A stretch of 43,758 bases of DNA from Gammaproteobacteria bacterium (GCA_029880585.1 JAOUOC010000003.1:1-43758), one strand, 5' to 3'; shown: positions 34,683-43,758, counted from the stretch's first letter. The notes: a model not told the origin generated them from the letters alone. A program made the numbers and translations.

Positions 34683-35273
34683 ATGGACTTAGCTTACTTC
34701 GCATTATTAATTTTTGCATATCTCACGGGGTCTATTTCAACGGCTGTCATCGTATGCCGAATTTTCACACTACCCGACCCTCGCATTGTGGGCTCACATA
34801 ATCCAGGTGCAACAAACGTATTAAGGATTGGTGGCAAAAGAGCTGCCATTGCGACTTTACTTGGCGATATGTTTAAAACTGCGTTGCCGATTTTAATCGC
34901 TATTTTTATCGACTATGAACCTAATCAATTGGCATGGATAGGTGTTTTTGCCATGCTCGGACATTGCTTTCCGGTTTATTTTAATTTCAAGGGTGGTAAA
35001 GGTGTTGCCAGCATGATGGCAGTGATTGCACTTTCATTGCCTCGATTTTTCTTTCTGGCATTAGGCGTTTGGTTGATTGTACTTTTTATCTCGAAACGCT
35101 CATCAGTAGCATCAATGACAACCGCACTGGTAGTGCCGCCTTTTGTTTATCACTTCGCAAACCTGTGTTTCCTTCCATTTATGGCATTATCATTGGTTGT
35201 CATGTTGAGACATCGTAGCAATATCATCAATATTGCCAAAGGCACCGAACCGATTGTCGGACATAAGGCTTAA
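34683..35273 (+). CDS. plsY: Glycerol-3-phosphate acyltransferase PlsY
   Basis: PlsY acylates glycerol-3-phosphate from acyl-phosphate to begin phospholipid synthesis in the inner membrane. The 196-residue protein has about five to seven hydrophobic segments. Its three conserved loops are visible: SHNPGATNVLRIGGK, GHCFPVYFNFKGGKGVASMM, and the C-terminal RHRSNIINIAKGTEPIVG. No strong ribosome site precedes ATG 34683. TTGCGA (34637-34642) and TTTAAT (34660-34665) with a 17-base spacer could be a promoter, but would leave only about a 10-base leader. It converges on tsaD with 21 bases between stops. Confidence 0.94.
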   Translation: MDLAYFALLIFAYLTGSISTAVIVCRIFTLPDPRIVGSHNPGATNVLRIGGKRAAIATLLGDMFKTALPILIAIFIDYEPNQLAWIGVFAMLGHCFPVYFNFKGGKGVASMMAVIALSLPRFFFLALGVWLIVLFISKRSSVASMTTALVVPPFVYHFANLCFLPFMALSLVVMLRHRSNIINIAKGTEPIVGHKA

Positions 35274-35294
35274 TCAGATCCTGATTGAATGTTT

Positions 35295-36329
35295 TTAGCC
35301 ATTTGACAAAGGCCAGCGAGGTCGCACTTCAATCTGATGGCTTACATCTTGCCTGTCTAATAATTTGAATTGACAAAAACCGGCATAGGCAATCATCGCA
35401 CCGTTATCGGTACAATATTCAAGACGGGGATAAAAAACCTCTCCATTGAGTTTTTCCATCAACAAAGCCAATTGCTCTCGCAAATAAGTATTTGCACTGA
35501 CGCCACCAGCAACAACTAATTGACTGTAACCAGTTTGTTTTAATGCTCGCTTGCACTTAATTGCCAGAGTATCAATCACCGCTTCCTGAAATGCCTCAGC
35601 AATATTGGCTTTGGATTGTTCGGAGCCATCAGAAGCATAAATTCGATTGGCAGCAAAGGTTTTCAAACCACTAAAGCTAAAATCCAGTCCCGGTCTATCC
35701 GTCATGGGTCTTGGAAATTTTATTTCATTTCCTTCACCTTTTTCTGCCAGTTTGGCTAACAATGGGCCGCCAGGATATCCAAGTTCCAGTAACTTTGCAG
35801 TTTTGTCAAAAGCTTCTCCTGCCGCATCGTCAATTGATTCTCCGATAATGTCGTAATCGCCTAGTCCTTTAACATCGACCAACATGGAATGCCCACCTGA
35901 AACCAGCAACGCCAGAAAAGGATATTTTGGAGACTTATCTTCCAGTAAAGGCGCTAGCAAATGGCCTTCAAGATGATGAATACCAATGGCTGGAACTTGC
36001 CAGGCAAAAGCCAGACTTTTGGCGACTGTTGCACCAACCAATAAAGCACCAATTAAGCCAGGCCCCTGAGTATAGGCAATAGCACTAATGTCAGATTTTG
36101 TCATATTGGCCTGATTTAAAGTAGCCTCTATTAATGGCAGAATTTTGCGTACATGATCTCTGGAAGCCAACTCAGGCACAACGCCACCGTAGGTTTGATG
36201 CAACTTGACCTGGGAATAGAGCTGATGCCCGACAATTCCTGAGTGTTCATCATAAATGGCCACACCAGTTTCATCACAGGAAGTTTCAATCCCTAATATT
36301 CGAATTGGACTGTTATTTTTCTCGGACAT
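35295..36329 (-). CDS. tsaD: tRNA N6-adenosine threonylcarbamoyltransferase
   Basis: TsaD transfers threonylcarbamoyl to A37 of ANN-decoding tRNAs, with TsaB/TsaE. From ATG 36329 the protein is 344 residues and opens [22 protein letters not shown], as expected. The metal-binding [22 protein letters not shown], the [10 protein letters not shown] region and [13 protein letters not shown] are intact. The ORF track's 21-codon extension begins at a TTG and is not conserved. The gene is divergent from rpsU, the same relation as in E. coli. Confidence 0.96.
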   Translation of the reverse strand: MSEKNNSPIRILGIETSCDETGVAIYDEHSGIVGHQLYSQVKLHQTYGGVVPELASRDHVRKILPLIEATLNQANMTKSDISAIAYTQGPGLIGALLVGATVAKSLAFAWQVPAIGIHHLEGHLLAPLLEDKSPKYPFLALLVSGGHSMLVDVKGLGDYDIIGESIDDAAGEAFDKTAKLLELGYPGGPLLAKLAEKGEGNEIKFPRPMTDRPGLDFSFSGLKTFAANRIYASDGSEQSKANIAEAFQEAVIDTLAIKCKRALKQTGYSQLVVAGGVSANTYLREQLALLMEKLNGEVFYPRLEYCTDNGAMIAYAGFCQFKLLDRQDVSHQIEVRPRWPLSNG

Positions 36330-36460
36330 AATTAGTAAATTTAAGTAAAAACTGATGCGATCATACCTGCCGATCATCAATTTGCCAAACAACTATGAAC
36401 ACCTGTACAAGATTTAACTGATTTTTTTCATAAAAAAGCTTGTAAAATGCGCCGAATGCT

Positions 36461-36489
36461 TTGCAATCTTTGTAAAAAAGCAGTAGAAT
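36461..36489 (+). promoter_or_regulatory. Predicted sigma70 promoter of the rpsU-yqeY-dnaG unit
   Basis: TTGCAA (36461-36466), a 17-base spacer and TAGAAT (36484-36489) lie about 80 bases before rpsU. The following CTGCGCCC is GC-rich at the discriminator, as at growth-rate-controlled ribosomal promoters. Confidence 0.7.
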
Positions 36490-36570
36490 CTGCGCCCTTG
36501 TTGATATTGACGAATTTTTGTTCATGGACTAACTTTTGTTAGCCAAATTTTTAAACGCAGGAAAATATAG

Positions 36571-36786
36571 ATGCCAGCAGTTAAATTGAAAGAAAATGAA
36601 CCATTTGATGTTGCACTTCGCCGCTTCAAGCGAGCATGCGAAAAGGCAGGTATTCTGTCTGAAGTCAGACGACGCGAACACTATGAAAAGCCGACTTCAA
36701 TTCGCAAACGCAAAAAAGCAGCAGCTGTAAAACGTTCATTGAAAAAATCTTCTCGCGATCAATTACAACGTAGACGTATGTATTAA
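36571..36786 (+). CDS. rpsU: 30S ribosomal protein S21
   Basis: The 71-residue basic protein opens [21 protein letters not shown] and has [21 protein letters not shown] and a Lys/Arg-rich end, the S21 pattern at exactly the E. coli length. S21 binds the 30S platform near the anti-Shine-Dalgarno and helps initiation. A CAGGA site precedes the ATG. It is first gene of the macromolecular synthesis operon, separated from yqeY by a hairpin. Confidence 0.98.
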   Translation: MPAVKLKENEPFDVALRRFKRACEKAGILSEVRRREHYEKPTSIRKRKKAAAVKRSLKKSSRDQLQRRRMY

Positions 36787-36803
36787 TTGATTGCTGATGT
36801 TCT

Positions 36804-36835
36804 GACTGAAGTTCGACTGATATCGAATTTCAGTT
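36804..36835 (+). other. Stable hairpin between rpsU and yqeY
   Basis: CTGAAGTTCGA (36806-36816) pairs with TCGAATTTCAG (36823-36833) around a 6-base loop: 11 pairs with one G-U, plus two possible outer pairs. No T tract follows, so it is more likely an RNA-processing, stabilising or partial attenuation element than a full terminator. In E. coli the rpsU-dnaG gap holds an attenuating terminator. Confidence 0.75.
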
Positions 36836-36954
36836 GGAAACCAGCTGTATTTGTTTATAAATAAACAAGACTGTCAATGAGACAGCTTTTGATGGAAAAT
36901 CTTCTTTCCTCAAAAAAGAATAAACCACACGCAATAACGATTCAGGTCATGAAA

Positions 36955-37404
36955 ATGTCAGCACTGTTAGATGAAATCAAACAAAGCATGAAAGATGCCA
37001 TGAAGGCAAAAGATAAAATGCGTTTGTCTACCATTCGTTTACTGTTGGCACAAGTCAAACAGGTTGAAGTTGATCAACGCATTGAATTAACTGACACCGA
37101 TGTTTTGGCCATTCTGGACAAAATGATCAAACAAAGACGTGATTCGTTCTCTCAATACAAAGATGCTGGCCGTGATGATCTGGCAGAAGTTGAGCAAAAT
37201 GAAATTGAAGTGCTGCAAACCTTTATGCCTCAAGCATTATCAGATGACGAAATCGACCAGATGATAGCTGCGGCAATTGCAGAATCTGGTGCAGAATCAA
37301 TGCGTGACATGGGAAAAATCATGGCAATTCTTAAACCGGAAATGCAAGGTCGTGCCGACATGGGTGCTGTTAGTGGTTTGGTTAAATCCAGACTCAATGG
37401 CTAA
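36955..37404 (+). CDS. yqeY: GatB/YqeY domain-containing protein
   Basis: The protein is 149 residues from ATG 36955. It has a helical YqeY domain (LLDEIKQSMKDAMKAKDK, RLSTIRLLLAQVKQVEVD, FMPQALSDDEIDQMI, MGKIMAILKPEMQGRADM), the same module found at the C-terminus of the GatB amidotransferase subunit, where it contacts tRNA. The stand-alone protein has no proven role; tRNA binding is an inference. An AGG ribosome site eight bases before 36955 decides the start over the ORF-track start at 36877. It sits between rpsU and dnaG, an insertion relative to E. coli that is common in other gammaproteobacteria. Confidence 0.93.
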   Translation: MSALLDEIKQSMKDAMKAKDKMRLSTIRLLLAQVKQVEVDQRIELTDTDVLAILDKMIKQRRDSFSQYKDAGRDDLAEVEQNEIEVLQTFMPQALSDDEIDQMIAAAIAESGAESMRDMGKIMAILKPEMQGRADMGAVSGLVKSRLNG

Positions 37405-37485
37405 ATTGCCATTTGTCACCCTGCTTTACCATCATTTGACAAGTTTATTTAAATTTCTTCCTGTTGATCATTCACATTGCCTTCA

Positions 37486-37525
37486 CATTTAGGCAAAATA
37501 GATATCATTTAGGCGATACATATCT
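37486..37525. repeat. Imperfect tandem 20-base direct repeat upstream of dnaG
   Basis: Two adjacent units both begin CATTTAGGC (37486 and 37506) and stay similar over about 20 bases, with differences mainly in the second half. They lie 57 bases ahead of the dnaG ATG. A protein-binding or promoter role is possible but unproven. Confidence 0.6.
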
Positions 37526-37581
37526 TCTAATAAAAAAATTCAAATCAATTCTCTAATTACAGGTTGAGCACGATCCAGACT

Positions 37582-39363
37582 ATGGCAGGCATGATACCAC
37601 AAAGCTTTATCCATGAATTACTCGCCAGAGTCGATTTGGTTAATGTCATTGAAAAACGTGTCAACCTGAAAAAAGCGGGAAGAAACTATCAGGCTCGCTG
37701 TCCATTTCATAACGAAAAAACACCCTCATTTTCCGTCAATCCCGATAAACAGTTTTATTACTGCTTTGGTTGTGGCGCCAGTGGCAATGCAATCAGCTTT
37801 TTAATGGAGTATGAGGGGCAGGAATTTGTTGCTGCCATTGAAGATCTTGCTGCCAGTATTGGATTACCTGTTCCAAGAGATGCTCTTGCACAAACAAACC
37901 AGTTTGACCAGAATCTGTTTGAGGTCATGCAAAAAGTTTCTCAATATTATCAACAACAATTAAAACAGCACCCTGAAGGTAAAACAGCCGTCAATTACCT
38001 TAAAAACAGAGGCTTAACCGGTGAAATTGCCAAGCAATACGGTATTGGCTACGCACCAGCCGGATGGCAAAATTTACTTACGCTTTCAAAGGAACAGGAA
38101 AAATTTCAAAAAGATTTGATCACCACTGGCATGATGATCAAAAACGATAATGGTAAAACTTATGATCGTTTTCGTGAACGCATTATGTTTCCCATCAGAA
38201 ACAGACGCGGTCAAGTCATTGGGTTCGGCGGCAGAATTATTGATCAGGGTGAACCCAAATATCTGAATTCGCCGGAAACACCACTTTTTCACAAAAGTAA
38301 TGCCCTTTACGGCATCTACGAAATGCGTAGGCAATTAAGAGATATCAATCAGATCATAGTGGTTGAGGGTTATATGGATGTGGTTTCTTTGGCGCAGTAC
38401 GGCATCTACAACTGCGTAGCCACTCTTGGAACCGCAACCACCGAGGAACATATTCAAACCCTGTTTAGAATGTGTCCCACCATTGTTTTTTGTTTTGATG
38501 GTGATAAAGCTGGTCGGGCTGCAGCCTTGAAAGCATTAAATCAGGCTTTACCTCTATTGAAAGAAACCCGTGAAGTCAGACTGATGTTTTTACCTGAAGG
38601 AGAAGATCCTGACACGATGGTCAGAAATCATGGCAAGGATGAATTTAATCATCAGGTTGAAAATTCCGTTACCTTGTTTGATTATCTGATTGATTATTTA
38701 ACCGGTCAAGTTGATATGAATACCTTTGAAGGCCCTGCCAAACTGGTGCACCTGGCAAAACCTTATCTGCAAGCAATTACTGATCAGATTTTATTAATGC
38801 GCTTTAAACAAAGACTATCAGAGCTTTCCAGCCTTCCACTTCAACAACTGGACAAGTTTGTCGATGAAGCTTCTCCCATACATCAAAAAAATACAACTGA
38901 AATACAGCCACCTGCTGCTGAACAAAAACCTTCTGCCAGACCTGATTCTGCCAACAAACATCTATTCAGGCGCACTATTGCATTACTGCTTCAATATCCT
39001 CAATCGCTACCAGATGGCGATTATGAATGGCTTGAAAATCTTGAAGAAGCGGCAGCCAACATCCTAAATCAATTAATAAAGTTGATAACCAACAACGAGA
39101 AATTAACTACTGCTATTTTGGTTGAAAACTGGCGTGACAAGGAAGAAGAAAAAGGCATTCTCAAACTGGCAAATATGGATTTACACACGGAAGAACAAGG
39201 TGTTACCAAGGAATTAACCGAGATATTTTCGCGCCTTAAAAAATTGCAAATTATTGAACAATGGGACAGATTAATAGAAAAATCACGTCTGGGTTATCTG
39301 TCCGAAGAGGAAAAGTTGCAACTCAAGCAATTGCAAGTCAGCATGACGAATCTATCAGAGTAA
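37582..39363 (+). CDS. dnaG: DNA primase
   Basis: DnaG makes RNA primers at the fork with DnaB. From ATG 37582 it is 593 residues and opens MAGMIPQSFIHELLARVD, like E. coli DnaG; the track's TTG 37564 adds six non-conserved residues. The CHC2 zinc ligands are Cys40, His43, Cys61 and Cys64 (CPFHNEKTPSF, YYCFGCG). The RNA-polymerase core holds RFRERIMFPIRNRRGQVIGF and YLNSPETPLFHK, and the Toprim motifs are VVEGYMDVV and FCFDGDKAGRAAA. The C-terminal DnaB-interaction domain covers about 440-593. The final gap to rpoD holds a possible weak hairpin (CTCAA/TTGAG, 39373-39386) with a T run. Confidence 0.97.
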   Translation: MAGMIPQSFIHELLARVDLVNVIEKRVNLKKAGRNYQARCPFHNEKTPSFSVNPDKQFYYCFGCGASGNAISFLMEYEGQEFVAAIEDLAASIGLPVPRDALAQTNQFDQNLFEVMQKVSQYYQQQLKQHPEGKTAVNYLKNRGLTGEIAKQYGIGYAPAGWQNLLTLSKEQEKFQKDLITTGMMIKNDNGKTYDRFRERIMFPIRNRRGQVIGFGGRIIDQGEPKYLNSPETPLFHKSNALYGIYEMRRQLRDINQIIVVEGYMDVVSLAQYGIYNCVATLGTATTEEHIQTLFRMCPTIVFCFDGDKAGRAAALKALNQALPLLKETREVRLMFLPEGEDPDTMVRNHGKDEFNHQVENSVTLFDYLIDYLTGQVDMNTFEGPAKLVHLAKPYLQAITDQILLMRFKQRLSELSSLPLQQLDKFVDEASPIHQKNTTEIQPPAAEQKPSARPDSANKHLFRRTIALLLQYPQSLPDGDYEWLENLEEAAANILNQLIKLITNNEKLTTAILVENWRDKEEEKGILKLANMDLHTEEQGVTKELTEIFSRLKKLQIIEQWDRLIEKSRLGYLSEEEKLQLKQLQVSMTNLSE

Positions 39364-39438
39364 TCTCTCTCCCTCAAAAAATTGAGAACTAATTGTTTTT
39401 TTTACTTGTCAAACCACTTAATTTGAACCACAGTTATC

Positions 39439-39468
39439 TTGCTTATTAGGCTTTGTAACGTGTATAAT
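39439..39468 (+). promoter_or_regulatory. Predicted internal promoter upstream of rpoD
   Basis: A perfect TATAAT (39463-39468) follows TTGCTT (39439-39444) by 18 bases, about 104 bases before the rpoD ATG. It would let the sigma factor be expressed apart from rpsU-dnaG, as internal promoters do in E. coli. Confidence 0.6.
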
Positions 39469-39571
39469 CGCCCGTTTGTGTATGGTTTGATTCAAGAAAA
39501 TCGAATTTCGGCCGATAGCTTGGTATTAAACATTTCATATCTGATTGAGTTCTTCTAAAAGGTTAGACTAC

Positions 39572-41452
39572 ATGGCAGACAAATCACCGCCGCAAGAGCA
39601 AAATCCTGCGCCAGCGTCACAACAATCACAATTAAAATTGCTTATCACTCGTGGTAAAGAGCAAGGCTTTTTGACTTATTCAGAAGTTAATGATCATTTA
39701 CCACCTGATATTGTTGATCCTGAGCAAATCGAAGACATTATTGCCATCATCAATGATATGGGCGTTCAGGTTTTTGAAACTGCACCGGAAGCTGATGCCT
39801 TATTAATGAGTGATAATTCAGCGACTGATGATGAGGCAGCTGAAGAAGCTGCGGCTGCACTCGCGAACGTTGATAGCGACTTTGGTCGTACAACCGATCC
39901 TGTTCGTATGTACATGCGTGAAATGGGGACGGTTGAGCTATTAACCCGTGAAGGCGAAATTGATATTGCCAAAAGAATTGAAGAAGGTATCAAGCAGGTA
40001 CTGGATTCCATTGCCGAATACCCTGAGACTGTTTCTCGTTTGTTAGATGAGTATGATCGCTATCAGGCAGATGAAATCAGGTTGACCGATATTATTACCG
40101 GTTTTGCCTCAAATGAAGAAGAAGCAGCTTCTGCTGCAGCTCACGTTGGTTCTGAACTGCCAGCAGAAGAGCTTGAAGATGAAGATTCTGATGTGGAATC
40201 TGATGATTTTGATGATGCCGATGATGATGCCGCCGCTACTGGCCCCGATCCTGAAATGGCAGCTGAAATTTTCTCTAGCTTGCGTAAATGTCATGAAAAG
40301 GCAATTTCCGCAATAGGTAAGTATGGCCGCAACCATAAAAATGCGATTCAAAAAATTGAAGAAATGAAAGAGCATTTCCTTCAATTAAGACTTTTACCAA
40401 AAATGTTTGACAGTCTTTGTGAAAGAATGCGTAAGCGTATGGCGACGATTAAAACGCAGGAAAGACTGATCATGCGTTTGGCAACTGAAACCGCCAAAAT
40501 GCCTCGTAAACTTTTTATTAAAAGTTTTCCAAAAAATGAGGTCAATACCAAGTGGATAGATACCTTTTTATCTGAAGAATCTGACTTTAGAGATCGTTTG
40601 GAAGAAGTGGCAGAAGATATTATTCGTGCGCAAACCAAAATTGCGAAAGTAGAGCAGGAAAGCAGCCTGACTATTCTGGAAATTAAAGAAACCAATCGCA
40701 AAATGTCGATCGGTGAAGCCAAAGCTCGTTTGGCCAAGAAAGAAATGGTTGAAGCGAACTTGAGACTTGTAATTTCTATCGCCAAAAAATATACCAATCG
40801 CGGGTTACAATTCCTTGATCTGATTCAGGAAGGTAATATCGGTTTGATGAAAGCGGTTGATAAATTTGAATACCGTCGTGGTTACAAGTTTTCGACTTAT
40901 GCCACCTGGTGGATCAGACAGGCAATTACCAGATCGATTGCTGATCAGGCACGAACCATTCGTATTCCGGTTCATATGATTGAAACGATTAACAAGCTGA
41001 ATCGTATTTCTCGTCAAATGCTGCAGGAAATGGGCAGAGAGCCTCAGCCGGAAGAATTGGCTGAAAGAATGGAAATGCCTGAAGACAAAATTCGTAAAGT
41101 TTTAAAAATTGCCAAAGAGCCAATTTCTATGGAAACGCCTATTGGTGATGATGAAGATTCATATTTGGGTGATTTCATCGAAGATACCAATCAGGATTCT
41201 CCGATTGATTCTGCGACTTCAGAAAGCCTGAAAGAAGCCACTAAAATGGTATTGTCCGGCTTAACTGCCAGAGAAGCTAAAGTTCTGAGAATGCGTTTTG
41301 GTATTGATATGAATACTGATCATACGTTGGAAGAAGTAGGAAAACAGTTTGATGTTACTCGTGAGCGTATTCGTCAGATTGAAGCAAAAGCTTTAAGAAA
41401 ATTACGTCATCCAACTCGCTCAGACCAATTACGTAGTTTCCTGGATGAATGA
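39572..41452 (+). CDS. rpoD: RNA polymerase primary sigma factor (sigma70)
   Basis: From ATG 39572 (AAAGG ribosome site) the protein is 626 residues; the track's TTG 39545 start is not conserved. Region 1.1 is at the N-terminus, with region 1.2 near [16 protein letters not shown]. The large non-conserved insert includes an acidic run ([18 protein letters not shown]). Regions 2.1-2.4 follow ([40 protein letters not shown]), then region 3 and region 4.2 with the helix-turn-helix [20 protein letters not shown]. All core and -10/-35 contact regions are intact. It is last gene of the operon and is followed by a strong terminator. Confidence 0.98.
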   Translation: MADKSPPQEQNPAPASQQSQLKLLITRGKEQGFLTYSEVNDHLPPDIVDPEQIEDIIAIINDMGVQVFETAPEADALLMSDNSATDDEAAEEAAAALANVDSDFGRTTDPVRMYMREMGTVELLTREGEIDIAKRIEEGIKQVLDSIAEYPETVSRLLDEYDRYQADEIRLTDIITGFASNEEEAASAAAHVGSELPAEELEDEDSDVESDDFDDADDDAAATGPDPEMAAEIFSSLRKCHEKAISAIGKYGRNHKNAIQKIEEMKEHFLQLRLLPKMFDSLCERMRKRMATIKTQERLIMRLATETAKMPRKLFIKSFPKNEVNTKWIDTFLSEESDFRDRLEEVAEDIIRAQTKIAKVEQESSLTILEIKETNRKMSIGEAKARLAKKEMVEANLRLVISIAKKYTNRGLQFLDLIQEGNIGLMKAVDKFEYRRGYKFSTYATWWIRQAITRSIADQARTIRIPVHMIETINKLNRISRQMLQEMGREPQPEELAERMEMPEDKIRKVLKIAKEPISMETPIGDDEDSYLGDFIEDTNQDSPIDSATSESLKEATKMVLSGLTAREAKVLRMRFGIDMNTDHTLEEVGKQFDVTRERIRQIEAKALRKLRHPTRSDQLRSFLDE

Positions 41453-41480
41453 TTTTAGATAGTTTATTCTAAATGAAGAA

Positions 41481-41503
41481 AAAGAGCCTTATGGCTCTTT
41501 TTT
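41481..41503 (+). terminator. Intrinsic terminator after rpoD
   Basis: The 8-bp stem AAAGAGCC/GGCTCTTT (41481-41488 with 41493-41500) with loop TTAT is followed by TTT and TGTTTT. It lies 28 bases after the rpoD stop. On the other strand the flanking A-run gives a partial T tract, so it may also serve the convergent GGDEF-EAL gene. Confidence 0.92.
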
Positions 41504-41527
41504 GTTTTACCGACACTTCCCTTAAAA

Positions 41528-43758
41528 TCATACACTTTTTATTACGCTACCTTTTACCATTAAATCAGTAAATACAGACTCCTCGAGTGGATGCGAAAAA
41601 TAATATCCCTGACAATATTTACATCCTGCACGCTCAAGCCAGTCAAGTTGTTCTGCGCTTTCTACACCTTCAGCTACAGTTTCCAGATCCAGTGCATCGG
41701 TTAGTGCCAAAACTGCCTTTGCTATTGCTTCGTCTTCCTTTTCCTTTCCAAGTCCATCAACAAAACTTTTGTCAATCTTTAGTTCTGATAACGGTAAATG
41801 TTTTAGATAACTCAATGACGAATAACCCGTGCCAAAATCATCTACAGCCACACGAATTCCAGCTTGTGCAAGTAATTCAAGATTAGCAACAACCACATCA
41901 CTATGTTCAAGTAGGGCAACTTCGGTAATTTCCACCTGTATCAAATGACTTGAGACATGGTGTTCACCTAATAAATGAATTAATTCCTCAGCAAATGAAG
42001 CCTCTCGCAAACAGCGAGGTGAAACATTAATCGCAATAGTCGGCACATTTATTCCCAGAGCGAGCCATTTTGCTATCTGAGTAATCAACAGTCGTCTGCC
42101 TAAACGATCACCTTCAACAATTTGACCACTTGCCTCGGCAATTGGAATAAATTCATCAGGAGGCACTTCGCCCAATTCAGGGTCATGCCAACGCATTAAA
42201 GCTTCAGCACCAATCATCGGATAACCCTCAGTAAGTTTTACCTTAGGCTGAAACACTAATCGTAATCGCTCTTCCTTTAGAGCTTTTCGTAGAGCGTTCT
42301 CCAATTTTGTTCGTTTAATTAACTTGTCGCGCAGATCTGGAATAAAGAACTCAACCCGATTGCGCCCTCGTTCCTTGGCTCTATACATTGCTGTGTCAGC
42401 AGACTTGATTAGCCCTGCCGCATCTTCTCCATCCTCGGGATAAAAGGCAACGCCTACACTGGCGGTAATGAACAGGGAATGTCCTTTCACGTCAAATGGA
42501 TTAAGCAAGCTTTGCTGTATTCTTGAAGCCACCTCATCTGCAGTTGTGGTGGTACAATCCGAGACTATGGCAGTAAATTCGTCTCCGCCCATTCGTGCCA
42601 CAGTGTCAATATCCCGAACTGCAACTCGAAAACGATCAGCTGTCATCTGCAATAAAGTATCACCAATATCATGCCCCAGCGTATCGTTAATTGTCTTGAA
42701 GTTATCCAAATCAATAAACATAAGTGCAAGCCGAGATTTACGACGGCGCATTTGATCGAGCGCATGCATTAGGCGGTCATGAAACAACGCTCGATTAGGC
42801 AATTGGGTCAGAATGTCATGGGTCGCTAAAAACTCCACCTTACGTTGTGAACTTTTTAGTTGAGTGATATCAGAGTACACGGCAACGTAATGTGCAATCT
42901 GGCCTCGGTCATCATCAACCTGTGTAATGGTCAACCATGCCGGATGGATGTCTCCATTCTTATGGCGATCCCAGATTTCACCTTGCCAGAATCCCTGTTC
43001 AGAAAGGGATTCCCTCATCTGAAGGTAAAACTCTCGACTGTGTCGTCCAGAATTCAAAATACTAACAGGCTGCCCTATCAACTCAGCGGCCTGATATCCA
43101 AATAGATCGCAAAATGCCATATTTACGGTTTGAATCACATCGTCTGGCCCTGCTACCATGATTGCTTCACCAGACTGATCAAAGATGCGAGCAGTTACAC
43201 GCATTTGATTCTCAGCCATCATGAGCGGGGTAATGTCTTCAGTAAACATGACAGCGCCACCCACACAATCACTTGCATCAAACCATGGGCGGATCTCCCA
43301 ACGCAACCAATTCGCTTCCCCTTCAGGGCGAACCATTTTATCAACTTCCTTACGTATTACCTCACCATTTAGTGCTCGACGAAAAATCCCTTTCCATTCT
43401 TTGCGAGTCTCTGGAAAAATTTCGAAATGGGAACGACCAATAATCTCCTGTTTGCCAATTTTGTAATATTCGATCCAACGACGACTCACAGCAATGTATC
43501 GCATATCAGTATCAAACATCGCAAGAGCCACTGGCGCATTACTCATAAATAATTCCAGTTTTTCCTGACTTTCCTGAATAACCTGTTCGGCTAGTTTTCG
43601 CTCTGTTATATCCTGAAATGTACCCAAAACTTTAACCACTTCTTCGTCAATCAATATCCCTTTTCCAATGGCTCTAACCCAGATACAGTTCTTTTTAGCG
43701 GTAATTAGCTGCATTTCGAGATCGAATGACTCACCTGAGGCAGAGGCTTTCTCAAATG
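41528..43758 (-). CDS. PAS-GGDEF-EAL cyclic di-GMP signalling protein, 5'-truncated by window edge
   Basis: The frame stays open past ATG 43714 to the right edge; the codons upstream read FEKASASGESFDLEMQL, a PAS continuation, so the N-terminus is outside the window. Within the 728 codons from 43714 there are the end of one PAS/PAC module (to about 40), two more PAS/PAC modules (about 45-170 and 170-295), then GGDEF and EAL. GGDEF is intact at 376-380, with an inhibitory RxxD site (RDID, 367-370) five residues before it. EAL is intact at 505-507, with DDFGTGYSS further on. Both cyclase and phosphodiesterase activity are possible. No membrane segment is visible in this part. It is convergent with rpoD. 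Confidence 0.94.
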   Translation of the reverse strand, partial: FEKASASGESFDLEMQLITAKKNCIWVRAIGKGILIDEEVVKVLGTFQDITERKLAEQVIQESQEKLELFMSNAPVALAMFDTDMRYIAVSRRWIEYYKIGKQEIIGRSHFEIFPETRKEWKGIFRRALNGEVIRKEVDKMVRPEGEANWLRWEIRPWFDASDCVGGAVMFTEDITPLMMAENQMRVTARIFDQSGEAIMVAGPDDVIQTVNMAFCDLFGYQAAELIGQPVSILNSGRHSREFYLQMRESLSEQGFWQGEIWDRHKNGDIHPAWLTITQVDDDRGQIAHYVAVYSDITQLKSSQRKVEFLATHDILTQLPNRALFHDRLMHALDQMRRRKSRLALMFIDLDNFKTINDTLGHDIGDTLLQMTADRFRVAVRDIDTVARMGGDEFTAIVSDCTTTTADEVASRIQQSLLNPFDVKGHSLFITASVGVAFYPEDGEDAAGLIKSADTAMYRAKERGRNRVEFFIPDLRDKLIKRTKLENALRKALKEERLRLVFQPKVKLTEGYPMIGAEALMRWHDPELGEVPPDEFIPIAEASGQIVEGDRLGRRLLITQIAKWLALGINVPTIAINVSPRCLREASFAEELIHLLGEHHVSSHLIQVEITEVALLEHSDVVVANLELLAQAGIRVAVDDFGTGYSSLSYLKHLPLSELKIDKSFVDGLGKEKEDEAIAKAVLALTDALDLETVAEGVESAEQLDWLERAGCKYCQGYYFSHPLEESVFTDLMVKGSVIKSV

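Noticed and set aside
35272-35286. AATCAG-ATC-CTGATT hairpin between plsY and tsaD as a terminator
   Set aside because: The stem is only six pairs and no proper T tract follows on either strand.
37436-37441. Perfect TTGACA after yqeY as the dnaG promoter -35
   Set aside because: No acceptable -10 lies 16-18 bases downstream.
35295-39571. Upstream TTG or ATG starts for tsaD, yqeY, dnaG and rpoD in the ORF track
   Set aside because: The extensions are not conserved and lack ribosome sites; internal ATGs match the known N-termini of each family.
1-43758. tRNA genes, CRISPR arrays, insertion sequences or prophage
   Set aside because: No T-loop-like tRNA signatures, spaced repeats, transposases or integrases were found by reading both strands and the ORF track.

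Overview
The window is a chromosomal segment of a gammaproteobacterium with roughly 40% G+C by eye. The gene order glnE, ygiF/ygiM, cca, uppP, folB, plsY, tsaD, rpsU, dnaG, rpoD is that of the Escherichia coli 'macromolecular synthesis' neighbourhood, here loosened by insertions and strand flips. The proteins (short PutA, GspAB next to PBP1b, MidA-family methyltransferase, YqeY between rpsU and dnaG) suggest a marine or oceanospirillales-like lineage such as the Kangiella relatives. That placement is a guess; I cannot name a genus. No tRNA, rRNA, CRISPR array, transposase or integrase was seen, and no gap between genes exceeds 300 bases.

Left part (1-15.5 kb): a 3'-truncated glnE runs off the left edge. 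It is followed by a lemA plus M48-protease pair and, on the minus strand, ygiM, putA (short form) and rsmF. Then come ygiF, thpR and a DUF4440 gene broken by a one-base frameshift (plus strand), and a RibD-C/DHFR-like reductase and an OPT-family transporter (minus strand).

Middle (15.5-25 kb): ung has a good sigma70 promoter that fixes its start. Facing it are dksA and gluQ, separated by an intrinsic terminator. Upstream of dksA lies a compact minus-strand operon gspA-gspB-mrcB-HIT, which joins secretin-assembly/peptidoglycan-binding proteins to the cell-wall polymerase PBP1b. A DUF4870 membrane protein and cca follow.

Accessory stretch (25-32.4 kb): small secreted proteins, a periplasmic redoxin, a GNAT acetyltransferase, a formyltransferase-like enzyme, uppP with a small membrane protein, and a MidA/NDUFAF7-type methyltransferase. 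Next to these is an AT-rich two-gene cassette: a DUF488 protein with an N-terminal winged-helix-like region, plus a protein I provisionally call dual-OB-like. The cassette has its own predicted promoter and is the best candidate for an under-described system.

Right part (32.4-43.8 kb): yaiI-folM, folB-folK, plsY, tsaD, then rpsU-yqeY-dnaG-rpoD with promoters, an intergenic hairpin and a strong terminator. At the right edge is a 5'-truncated PAS-GGDEF-EAL signalling protein.

Non-coding features worth keeping are a 5-copy heptamer tandem repeat between folM and folK, one REP-like palindrome, and several tail-to-tail gene overlaps.
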